A stretch of 64,000 nucleotides of DNA, from NCBI GenBank assembly GCA_018818125.1, contig JAHISQ010000165.1, positions 1-64,000 of the forward strand, written 5' to 3'. Source of the DNA: Candidatus Rifleibacteriota bacterium. Its GTDB lineage: Bacteria > Muiribacteriota > Ozemobacteria > Ozemobacterales > Ozemobacteraceae. Every line of letters starts with the position of its first letter. The first letter of the stretch is position 1. Below the pieces are notes generated by a model. The model searched no databases, was not told the origin of the DNA, and was given only the letters and a program-made list of their open reading frames with translations. The translations under genes were made by a program, and so were the position numbers. Shown here piece by piece: positions 46,017-53,544 of the stretch.

Positions 46017-46901
46017 TTATCCGCCGAAAATGCGATTATGCAATTTTTTAATGCTCTTTTTCAGACCAGGCGGACAACAACTTATAAGAAAGCGGAAGGA
46101 AAACTTGATAGAGACAAACAGTGCTGCCAATAAGGCATTCAAGATGCCACTTCCACTGGCAACAGTATTAAATGTAGTCATAATGCAGTGTAATTGCCGA
46201 TAAAGCAGGCTACCTCGAGCATCTCCCAAATCCAGATACTCAATGTTTTCGAGATCAGTTTTTTGCCTTGAAAGATAGACAAATACGGCATGTGGCGTAT
46301 AGATAAAGCGGCCCTTTGCCGCAGCCGCCATCATTATGGGTCTATCTGGCGAATAAGACGTATGCGTAAAGGGTATCGCTCTGAGAAATTCAGTGCGCCA
46401 CAAGCCATAGATGTGATAAAACCGAATAAAAGCGTGTGTAAGCATTCTCAAAAGAGCAAATGGCTGATTGATTGTTTCGAAGTAGTGTGACGTTGCAACG
46501 CGTTTGGAATTTAAGCTGGACGTAACTTCCAGATCCGAAAAAGCCAGGGCCATTTCCGGATTGCATTCAAGAGCTTCAAACAGACGTTCCAGAAAATTAT
46601 GCGAGCGTAAATCGTCATGGGCAGCAAACATAAAATATGGGGCTTGAGCCTTGTCCAAAACGAACTTAAAGTTTTCAATAGCCTTTATTGGCTCCGCTTG
46701 CCGATAATATACAATTCTGGCATCGCTGGCAAAAGCCTGGCAAATTTCAGCAGTTCTGTCCGTAGAACAGTTGTCGGAAATAATTATCTCAAAGTCACGG
46801 AATGTCTGTTCCAAGAGAGATTCAAGAGCCATATTTAATGTCAGTTCGCCATTAAAAACCGGAAAACCAATACTTATCAAAGGCCTTTTTTCAGAGGGCA
46901 T
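46017..46901 (-). CDS. Family 2 glycosyltransferase
   Basis: The protein has 294 residues. The GT-A fold is clear: ISIGFPVFNGELTLNMALESLL, then FEIIISDNCSTDRTAEI with the nucleotide-binding Asp, and MFAAHDDLRSHNFLE in the DxD position. A hydrophobic segment near the C-terminus (GILNALLAALFVSIKFSFRFL) probably anchors it. It likely adds a sugar to a lipid-linked glycan, in keeping with the convergent Wzz/Wzy-like pair. Donor and acceptor cannot be told. Confidence 0.88.
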   Translation of the reverse strand: MPSEKRPLISIGFPVFNGELTLNMALESLLEQTFRDFEIIISDNCSTDRTAEICQAFASDARIVYYRQAEPIKAIENFKFVLDKAQAPYFMFAAHDDLRSHNFLERLFEALECNPEMALAFSDLEVTSSLNSKRVATSHYFETINQPFALLRMLTHAFIRFYHIYGLWRTEFLRAIPFTHTSYSPDRPIMMAAAAKGRFIYTPHAVFVYLSRQKTDLENIEYLDLGDARGSLLYRQLHCIMTTFNTVASGSGILNALLAALFVSIKFSFRFLISCCPPGLKKSIKKLHNRIFGG

Positions 46902-46965
46902 AGATGCGATTTCTCCGCTAAAGGTATGGGAATGGTCAGCACATTTTCCGACCAGGTAAATTCAG

Positions 46966-49515
46966 CTAAGCATTACAATGTTTATTATTAAAAACCTTAT
47001 ACAATTCGAACCAGATGATACTGGAGAAGCCTGCAGCCACACAAGTCAGCGCCTCATAAAAACTTATTCTTTCGAACTGAAACAGTTTCAGCAGAAACGG
47101 AACATTCAGTATCAGTATCAGGAAAAAAGTAGCGCCGGCAACTACATATTTAGCAGCCGCATTTGGTGTCATGAGTATCTGAAAAATATTCCGGGTCCAT
47201 GAGCGGTTCGAAAAAATAACCGCAATATTGGCAGCAATCAGCGCAGTAAAGGCCAGTGCCCGAACTTCCATTTCGGAGTAGTCCATTTTAAGTCCAAAGA
47301 AATAAATGGCAAAAACAATGGCCAGAATTCCGATTCCCTGACTACAACTCAGCCAGATTTTAGCTGCGCCAAAAAATGGTTCATTGATATCTTTTGGCGG
47401 GCGACTCATCACGTTTTTCTCTTCCTCTTCGGCTTCAAAAACAATGGAACAGGAAGGATCTATAATCAACTCAAGAAAAACGATATGTACTGGCCAGAGT
47501 AATAGGGGCCAATCAGCGACGAACACAGGAATCAGCGATAAACCGGCAATGGGAACATGGATTGCGAAGATGTAGCCAAGCGCCTTCTGCAGATTATCGA
47601 AAATACGACGCCCCATTTTTACAGCACCAACAATCGAAGAAAAATTGTCGTCCATAAGAACCAGAGAGGAAGCCTCGCGGGCTACATCCGTTCCCTTTTC
47701 GCCCATGGCAATACCAATATTGGCGGCCTTCAGTGCAGGCGCATCATTTACGCCATCGCCGGTCATGGCTACAATTTCGCCATTCCGTTTCAGCGCATTC
47801 ACAATTTTCAGTTTCTGTTCCGGAATGACCCTGGCGAATACGTTCACATCCTTAATCCGCTCGCAAAGTTCATCTTCTGTCATCGCCTGAAGTTCAGGTC
47901 CACTGATCGTCGTCTGAGGGTTTTTCAAGCCAATTTCACCGGCAATATTCATCGCCGTAACCGCATAGTCGCCGGTGATCATAATCACGCGGATACCTGC
48001 CTGGTAACATTCGCGAACTGCTTCTGGAATGTTTTCGCGAATTGGATCCGACAAGGCTAACAAACCAATAATTTCAAAATCAAAATCATGCTGAATTTGA
48101 GGCAGATTTTCGGCGACGATCATTGCTTTTGCGACGCCCAGAACGCGCAGACCAGCAGAAGCCATTTCGGCAACTGCTGCAACATATTTTTCTTTTTGAC
48201 TATCAGAAAGATGGCACAAATCATAAATCGCTTCAGGTGCGCCCTTGGCGGCGATAGTCTTCTTATTGGCGGCGCTGTCGTTAAAAACTCGCGACATGGC
48301 CAGCAGATCCTTTGACAGTGGATATTCTTTTACCATCTGCCAGTCGGTATGAATATGTTCGGTATTCTGCAAAAAAGCTTCGCCCATGGTGGTGATAGCT
48401 TTTTCCATCGGATCAAAGGGATTGGCCTGGCTCGACAGAATTCCGTATTCAATGATTTCGTGAAATTCTTCCGGGAACTCAGCATTCTTGCTGACTGAAT
48501 GAAATTTTTCACCATTAAACAACTGAGTGACAGTCATTCTATTCTTGGTGAGCGTGCCAGTTTTGTCGGTACATAGAACGGTAGCCGACCCCAGCGTTTC
48601 TACAGCGGCAGGTTTGCGGGTGAGCACGTTTTTCTTGGACATCCGCCAGGCGCCAAGCGCCATGAAAATTGTCAACACCACCGGGAATTCTTCAGGCAAC
48701 ATGGCCATTGCAAGCGTAATTCCGGCCAGAAAGCCTTTCAGCAGATCTCCACGGGTTAAGGTAAAAACAACGATAACCAGCACGCAAAGGGATATCCCGA
48801 TAATGGCCAGTCTTTTCACCAGCACTGCCATTTCAACTTTGAGCTTGGTTGGCTCTTCCTTAACCGAATCAAGCGCTTTGCCGATTTTACCGATTTCGGT
48901 ATTTGAGGCTGTTGTCGTCACCTTTACGATTCCATGGCCCTGCACAACCATTGATCCTGAATATACGAAAGGCAGATCGTCGCCGCCGGGATGAGTATTT
49001 TTGTCGCTGCCATTCCATTCAGATTTGCTCACCGGAACTGATTCACCGGTCAGCAGAGATTCGTCGGCCATCAGGTTAATCGAATACAATACAGTTGCAT
49101 CTGCCGGAACCCTGTCGCCTTCCTGTAAAACTACGAGGTCTTCAGTAACCACATCTCGACCCGCAATTCTTTTTTCAACACCGTCACGAATCACCAGCGC
49201 GCGTGGGCTTGCCAGATCTTTAAGAGCATCGAGAGCCTTTTCTGTCTTCTTTTCCTGATAAAATTCGATACCCATTATCACGAAAACAAAACCAAGCAGC
49301 ATCAGTCCTTCCTGCACATCGCCAAGAACCAGATACAGGGTGCCGCAGGCAACTAACAGCAAGAACATGGGCTCTTTAACCACACCAAAGGCAATCGCAA
49401 AAAGATTTTTGGGTTTCGACGAGGGCAACTCGTTAAAACCTTCATTTTTTATTTTCTCTGCTACGATTTCCTCAGTTAATCCCTTGAATTTCTCAGATTT
49501 CAGATCAAGCTGCAT
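46966..49515 (-). CDS. P-type cation-transporting ATPase (P2-like)
   Basis: The protein has 849 residues and GGGAG before the ATG. It begins with a cation-ATPase N-terminal domain (LTEEIVAEKIKNEGFNELP). The actuator TGESVPVSKSE, phosphorylation site CTDKTGTLTKNRMTV, nucleotide site KGAPEAIYD and hinge TGDGVNDAPALKAANIGIAMG are intact. TM4 reads PEEFPVVL and TM6 reads ELIIDPSCSIVFE, instead of PEGLP and NLVTDG of classical calcium pumps, so the transported ion is uncertain (calcium, manganese or another cation). A promoter and two palindromes lie directly upstream. Confidence 0.9.
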   Translation of the reverse strand: MQLDLKSEKFKGLTEEIVAEKIKNEGFNELPSSKPKNLFAIAFGVVKEPMFLLLVACGTLYLVLGDVQEGLMLLGFVFVIMGIEFYQEKKTEKALDALKDLASPRALVIRDGVEKRIAGRDVVTEDLVVLQEGDRVPADATVLYSINLMADESLLTGESVPVSKSEWNGSDKNTHPGGDDLPFVYSGSMVVQGHGIVKVTTTASNTEIGKIGKALDSVKEEPTKLKVEMAVLVKRLAIIGISLCVLVIVVFTLTRGDLLKGFLAGITLAMAMLPEEFPVVLTIFMALGAWRMSKKNVLTRKPAAVETLGSATVLCTDKTGTLTKNRMTVTQLFNGEKFHSVSKNAEFPEEFHEIIEYGILSSQANPFDPMEKAITTMGEAFLQNTEHIHTDWQMVKEYPLSKDLLAMSRVFNDSAANKKTIAAKGAPEAIYDLCHLSDSQKEKYVAAVAEMASAGLRVLGVAKAMIVAENLPQIQHDFDFEIIGLLALSDPIRENIPEAVRECYQAGIRVIMITGDYAVTAMNIAGEIGLKNPQTTISGPELQAMTEDELCERIKDVNVFARVIPEQKLKIVNALKRNGEIVAMTGDGVNDAPALKAANIGIAMGEKGTDVAREASSLVLMDDNFSSIVGAVKMGRRIFDNLQKALGYIFAIHVPIAGLSLIPVFVADWPLLLWPVHIVFLELIIDPSCSIVFEAEEEEKNVMSRPPKDINEPFFGAAKIWLSCSQGIGILAIVFAIYFFGLKMDYSEMEVRALAFTALIAANIAVIFSNRSWTRNIFQILMTPNAAAKYVVAGATFFLILILNVPFLLKLFQFERISFYEALTCVAAGFSSIIWFELYKVFNNKHCNA

Positions 49516-49540
49516 GTTCTCTACTCCCGTTGTTTTCGAA

Positions 49541-49586
49541 AAGTCAGGTATCTGACTTATCAGGCTTCACTTTCAGACAAGTGAAG
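49541..49586. promoter_or_regulatory. Two perfect inverted repeats in the P-type ATPase leader
   Basis: AAGTCAG, four bases, CTGACTT spans 49541-49558, and CTTCACTT, six bases, AAGTGAAG spans 49565-49586. Both lie between the predicted promoter and the ATG, the second at the predicted transcription start. They could be operators for a cation-responsive regulator or hairpins in the leader RNA. Confidence 0.5.
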
Positions 49587-49590
49587 ATGA

Positions 49591-49618
49591 GATATAGTCT
49601 TTCACGTTTTCCTGCCAA
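49591..49618 (-). promoter_or_regulatory. Sigma-70-type promoter for the P-type ATPase
   Basis: On the minus strand TTGGCA (49618-49613) and TATATC (49596-49591) are 16 bp apart. Initiation near 49584 leaves about 70 nt of leader containing the two inverted repeats. Confidence 0.5.
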
Positions 49619-49725
49619 TCATATTGGAAATTTCTGCAAAACACCATCTTATTTCAAGCAATCATTCTAGTTTTCCACTTCCACAGATGTCTAGAATAAT
49701 CAGCGCATCCAAGTTCAGACAGATT

Positions 49726-49772
49726 GCGTCAGAAATTTGACGCGCGTCAGATTTGATAGCGTCAAATTTCTG
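49726..49772. promoter_or_regulatory. Cluster of four GCGTCA half-sites; candidate enhancer
   Basis: The hexamer GCGTCA or its complement occurs at 49726, 49738, 49744 and 49759. Two form the perfect palindrome TGACGCGCGTCA (49738-49749). In addition, CAGAAATTTGACGC (49730-49743) and GCGTCAAATTTCTG (49759-49772) are perfect 14-bp inverted arms. The cluster lies about 220 bp before the sigma-54 promoter, the usual distance for an enhancer bound by NtrC-type proteins. The rest of the 502-bp gap holds a further ATTCTAG/CTAGAAT inverted pair (49664 and 49691) but no gene. Confidence 0.55.
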
Positions 49773-49964
49773 CCACGGCGACACACATTTCCACAGCAAT
49801 ATCAGATTACAAACACTTCTGCAAAGGGGAAACAGGCAATACATGCCTTTATCTGAGTCTACGTCAATCCAGCAGGCTCAGCATCACCCGCCAATAGCGG
49901 CTACAAAAAGGCTTCTCGGCAACATCAACACGCATAATCTTCCTGTTTAAAGGCAACTTGAAAG

Positions 49965-49981
49965 CTGGCACGGCAATTGCA
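49965..49981 (+). promoter_or_regulatory. Consensus sigma-54 (-24/-12) promoter
   Basis: CTGGCACGGCAATTGCA matches the full consensus YTGGCACGRNNNTTGCW at every defined position. GG (49967-49968) and GC (49979-49980) are separated by exactly 10 bp. Transcription would start near 49992, about 26 nt before the ATG at 50018. The neighbouring gene at 50655-52058 encodes an NtrC-type activator. Confidence 0.85.
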
Positions 49982-50017
49982 ATATTAAAAGTAAGTTCGA
50001 AATAACAGGAGGAAATT

Positions 50018-50650
50018 ATGAAAAAGCTGTTAACAGGTCTCGCAATAATGCTCGCGGTGACTGTAGTGGCACCGGTGTTCGCACAGGCCGATGATTCAGC
50101 CACAGAAAAAACCGCAAAGGTTGAAAGACAGCAGCGCCAGAAACGCGAAAGAGGCGACAAAGCCGGACCACAAAAAGAAGTTAACGCTGATCAGATGATT
50201 ACCAAAATCGAAGAGCGCAAAACCAAAATACTCGAAAATATTGCACTGCGTTTCACCAAGCTGAATGAGCGCCTTGCTAGCTTCGACGAGAAAATCAACA
50301 AGCTCTCTGGCCGCATGGAAAAAGCCAGGAGCGAAAAAACTGAAGAGAAGGGCTCGGAGAAGCCTGCCATGAGCGAAGAGAAGAACAAGGAACGCAAAGA
50401 AAAAATCACCGAACGCTACAATGCATTTAAAAAGAACATTGAATCACGCAAAACCCAGATCATGGAACGCATGGATAAGGTGCGCACCAATCTGATGAAG
50501 CGTGCAGAAGCATTGCCTGCCGCAGACCAGGAAAGAATTAAGGCCGCCTACGAAAAAGCCCGCAGTGAAGTGCTGGCCGAAGCAGAGAAGCTCGAAAACG
50601 AGGCAAAAACAAAAATGGAGGCAACCTACCAGAAGCGAATGAGTCTCTGA
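50018..50650 (+). CDS. Small secreted coiled-coil protein under sigma-54 control
   Basis: The protein has 210 residues with a strong AGGAGG before the ATG. A clear signal peptide (MKKLLTGLAIMLAVTVVAPV, cleavage near FAQA) precedes an almost entirely helical, Lys/Glu/Arg-rich chain with several heptad-like stretches (ITKIEERKTKILENIALRF, ITERYNAFKKNIESRKTQI). It has no Cys, His or Trp, so it lacks the metal ligands of ZraP. It could be a periplasmic chaperone-like or envelope-stress protein similar in role to Spy, CpxP or ZraP, but no family motif (such as LTxxQ) is seen. It is convergent to the NtrC-type regulator gene, 4 bp apart. Confidence 0.8.
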   Translation: MKKLLTGLAIMLAVTVVAPVFAQADDSATEKTAKVERQQRQKRERGDKAGPQKEVNADQMITKIEERKTKILENIALRFTKLNERLASFDEKINKLSGRMEKARSEKTEEKGSEKPAMSEEKNKERKEKITERYNAFKKNIESRKTQIMERMDKVRTNLMKRAEALPAADQERIKAAYEKARSEVLAEAEKLENEAKTKMEATYQKRMSL

Positions 50651-50654
50651 GATA

Positions 50655-52058
50655 CTAGTCCTCGGCAATACCGAGTCTTTTCATCCGATATAAAAGCTGG
50701 GTGCGCGGAATCTGAAGGATTTCTGCGGCCCGGCTTTTTATTCCGCCGCTTTCAGAAAGCGCTGCCCGAATCATCTTCTTTTCAAGTTTCTCAAGAGCAG
50801 CAGACAGACCAGATTGAGTATCTGCCATTGCCAGCTCGGGAACAAAATCGGCCGAGGCCAGCGAAGGTGTTTCAGCCGTCAGCAGAAAACTTGACGGCCC
50901 AAGAATACGGCCATCAGTCATAACCACAGCCCGTTCTAGAGCATTTTTCAACTGCCTGACATTGCCGGGCCAGGCCTGTCTCTGCAGAGCCTGCATCGCT
51001 TCTTCGCTGATCGCAAGATTTGGGCGCCCAAGCTCATTGCCGATTTTATGCAACAGAGTCTGACAAAGCACTGGCAGATCAACAAGTCGTTGTCGCAGGG
51101 GCGGCAAATGAACATTTACGACACTCAGACGATACAGCAGATCTTCTCTAAAACTGCCGGCAGCAACCATTTCATCAAGTTTGCGATTAGTCGCGGCGAT
51201 TATGCGCACATCTATTGCTACCGGTTTTGAGCTGCCAAGTCTGGTAATTTCCTTTTCCTGCAGGACGCGTAAAAGTTTGGCCTGCAGGCTCATCGGCACC
51301 TCGCCCACCTCGTCGAGGAATACGGTGCCACTGTCAGCCGCTTCGAAGCTGCCGATACGACGCTGTCTCGCATCGGTAAACGCGCCCTTTTCGTGGCCAA
51401 ACAGCTCTGATTCGAACAGAGTTCCTGGAATCGAGGCACAGTTAACTCTTACAAATGGAGCGTGCTGGCGCGGCGACAGGTTGTGAATTGCCTTGGCAGC
51501 GACTTCTTTGCCAACACCGGTTTCGCCAGTTATCAGAACGGTGGTCGGGTAAGCGGCAACCCGTCTGATCATCTGCTTAACCTCAGCAATTTCACGACTT
51601 TCTCCGGCAATATCGTCAACAGCCTGATTAAAACCGGCAGCTTCCAGCAGATTTTCGCATTGACGCTCCAGGCGCTGATTCTGGTTGCCGAGCTGTTTTA
51701 ACCGCTCAATTTTTTTGATGCGAAACGAAAATTCTTCAAGCGAAACCGGTTTGGTCAGGTAATCAGAAGCTCCAAGGCGCATCGCAGTCACTGCCGATTC
51801 TACCGAACCAAAAGCGGTCATCAGTATCACTTCGGGCATGGTCTCAAGGCTGCCATCGCGCGCTTTCTCCATTATCTGCAAGCCTTCACCGTCTGGCAGT
51901 CTCAGATCGGTTATGAGCAGATCAAAAGAATGTGATTCAAGTAACTCCAGCCCCTGTTTTACAGTGTGCGCGAGCTCAGCTTCATGCCCTTCGCCGGTCA
52001 AAAAGGTTTTAAGACCACGGGCCAGAGACGTGTTGTCATCGACAACCAGTATTTTCAT
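50655..52058 (-). CDS. NtrC-family sigma-54-dependent response regulator
   Basis: The protein has 467 residues. A receiver (about 1-120) has D51 in LITDLRLPDGEG and Lys in YLTKPVSL. The AAA+ domain (about 140-375) has Walker A (ITGETGVGKEVAAKAI), Walker B (GTVFLDEVGEV) and arginine-finger region. The sigma-54 contact loop reads GAFTDA, not GAFTGA. A Fis-type helix-turn-helix closes the protein (GIKSRAAEILQIPRTQLLYRMKRLG). Its start lies 23 nt inside the kinase gene, marking a cognate pair. The perfect sigma-54 promoter 674 bp from its stop is the obvious target. Confidence 0.94.
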   Translation of the reverse strand: MKILVVDDNTSLARGLKTFLTGEGHEAELAHTVKQGLELLESHSFDLLITDLRLPDGEGLQIMEKARDGSLETMPEVILMTAFGSVESAVTAMRLGASDYLTKPVSLEEFSFRIKKIERLKQLGNQNQRLERQCENLLEAAGFNQAVDDIAGESREIAEVKQMIRRVAAYPTTVLITGETGVGKEVAAKAIHNLSPRQHAPFVRVNCASIPGTLFESELFGHEKGAFTDARQRRIGSFEAADSGTVFLDEVGEVPMSLQAKLLRVLQEKEITRLGSSKPVAIDVRIIAATNRKLDEMVAAGSFREDLLYRLSVVNVHLPPLRQRLVDLPVLCQTLLHKIGNELGRPNLAISEEAMQALQRQAWPGNVRQLKNALERAVVMTDGRILGPSSFLLTAETPSLASADFVPELAMADTQSGLSAALEKLEKKMIRAALSESGGIKSRAAEILQIPRTQLLYRMKRLGIAED

Positions 52059-53544
52059 GCTGCGGAACCTCGATTAAAAATGCTGCACCACCAGTTTCGT
52101 CACCAATATAACTTATTTCGCCGCCATGTGCTTCGACAAGTTTTCTGATCAGTGCCAGACCAAAACCGCTGCCGCCAGTATGACCACTGACAAACGGGGT
52201 AAAAAGCTTCTCACAAAGGGGAGCAGCTATGCCGGGGCCATTGTCAGAAAACCAGATTTTGAGGCGGGTGCCATGCAACTCTGCCCTGATAGAGATTTCG
52301 GCTAAGCAGTCGCCAACAGCCTGTACTGAGTTATTGATGAGATTTTCGAAAACCTGCTGCATCAGAGTCGGGTCAAACCTGGCCTGTTCAAGATCGGAGA
52401 GCGTGATCTCACAGTTGAAGTCTTGCAAGACTGCTTTTCTTGAAGCAATCAATCGCATAAAGAAATCTTTGAGCGCAACACAGGCTATTTTTGGCTGCAC
52501 TTTACGCGAATAAGCCAGGTAGTTCTCAAGCAGAGTGCGCAAATGACAAAGCTGCTCGTTGATCTCACCCATCGCGGTTGCAGCAGCGTCAGCCTGAGCA
52601 CCGGCCAGACCAGTCATCTGCCGCTTAAGCAGCCCAAAATGCATTTCTATCGCCGAGAGTGGATTGCGGATTTCGTGCGCGATGGAACCACCGGTAAAGG
52701 CAAGCTCATCGAGCTTCTGTTCATACAAACGATGCACCTGCTGACGCTGTTGTTCGAGTTCCTGAGCGAGCAGCTCAATACCGCCACCAAGCAGATCGAG
52801 CTCTTTGACATCCAGCTGCAGATGCTGTGGGTGCTGACCCTGTTCGACCGATTTCAGGCTCATATTGAGCTGGTCGATTTTGCGGGTAAAACTGCGAGCA
52901 AGCAGTAAAGCAATCACAAAACTCAATGCCATTGCCGTCAGCATGGCTTGAGCAAGCAGCCGCCTGAATTCACCGACCAGATTCAGGTATTCCATATCGG
53001 CTTCGATTCCAACAACGCTTTCGAGCATGCCAAACTCATCAAGGACCGGACACAACACGATCTTAAAACGGCGGGAAACTCCGTAGGCATAGGGGTCTGG
53101 AAACACCATCTCGCCACGGTCAAGCTCGTTGATATATTCAAGAACGAGTTCTTCGGCTTCGTCAGCGGTTGGCGGCAGCATCTGCGATTCGCGTTCACCC
53201 GGCAGGGAATAGGAGGCAATAAATGCCGGTGGTTCAGCGTACATATCAAGCAGATAAAGATTCTGCAGAAGACCACCGGTTTTTTCGAGCTGCCAGAAAC
53301 TCTGCATGGCCTTAGATCGCCGATTCTCGCGATCATCCGAAACATCTATATTATCTACAAGAATCTCAGCGATGCGCCTGAGTCGCAAATCAGCTTCGCG
53401 ATTAAGAGACTGATAAAAGCTCTGATAAAGCCATCCCCAGACCATGCCAACAACAAGTAATGCAACCGTCAGCACAGACAAAAACAATCTGCCAAAAAGG
53501 CTTTGGGGAAGAACCCATTTTGTCAGTGAAACGAAAGATTTCAA
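52036..53544 (-). CDS. Membrane sensor histidine kinase (partner of the NtrC-type regulator)
   Basis: The protein has 502 residues and starts at TTG 53544, overlapping the previous stop as TTGA. TM1 (about 18-40) and TM2 (about 192-215) enclose a periplasmic sensor of about 150 residues. HAMP-like helices precede the dimerisation domain with H290 in GGSIAHEIRNPLSAI, then N box (FENLINNSVQAV), DNGPGI and GSGFGLALIRKLVEAHGG. This HEIRNPL form is typical of kinases paired with NtrC/PilR/ZraR regulators. It differs from PilS, which has about six spans. The signal is unknown; the upstream pilin-like gene is translationally linked. Confidence 0.9.
   Translation of the reverse strand: MKSFVSLTKWVLPQSLFGRLFLSVLTVALLVVGMVWGWLYQSFYQSLNREADLRLRRIAEILVDNIDVSDDRENRRSKAMQSFWQLEKTGGLLQNLYLLDMYAEPPAFIASYSLPGERESQMLPPTADEAEELVLEYINELDRGEMVFPDPYAYGVSRRFKIVLCPVLDEFGMLESVVGIEADMEYLNLVGEFRRLLAQAMLTAMALSFVIALLLARSFTRKIDQLNMSLKSVEQGQHPQHLQLDVKELDLLGGGIELLAQELEQQRQQVHRLYEQKLDELAFTGGSIAHEIRNPLSAIEMHFGLLKRQMTGLAGAQADAAATAMGEINEQLCHLRTLLENYLAYSRKVQPKIACVALKDFFMRLIASRKAVLQDFNCEITLSDLEQARFDPTLMQQVFENLINNSVQAVGDCLAEISIRAELHGTRLKIWFSDNGPGIAAPLCEKLFTPFVSGHTGGSGFGLALIRKLVEAHGGEISYIGDETGGAAFLIEVPQHENTGCR

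Noticed and set aside
47557..48060. Plus-strand open frame of 167 codons
   Set aside because: It is antisense to the nucleotide-binding part of the P-type ATPase, where coding constraint explains the open frame.
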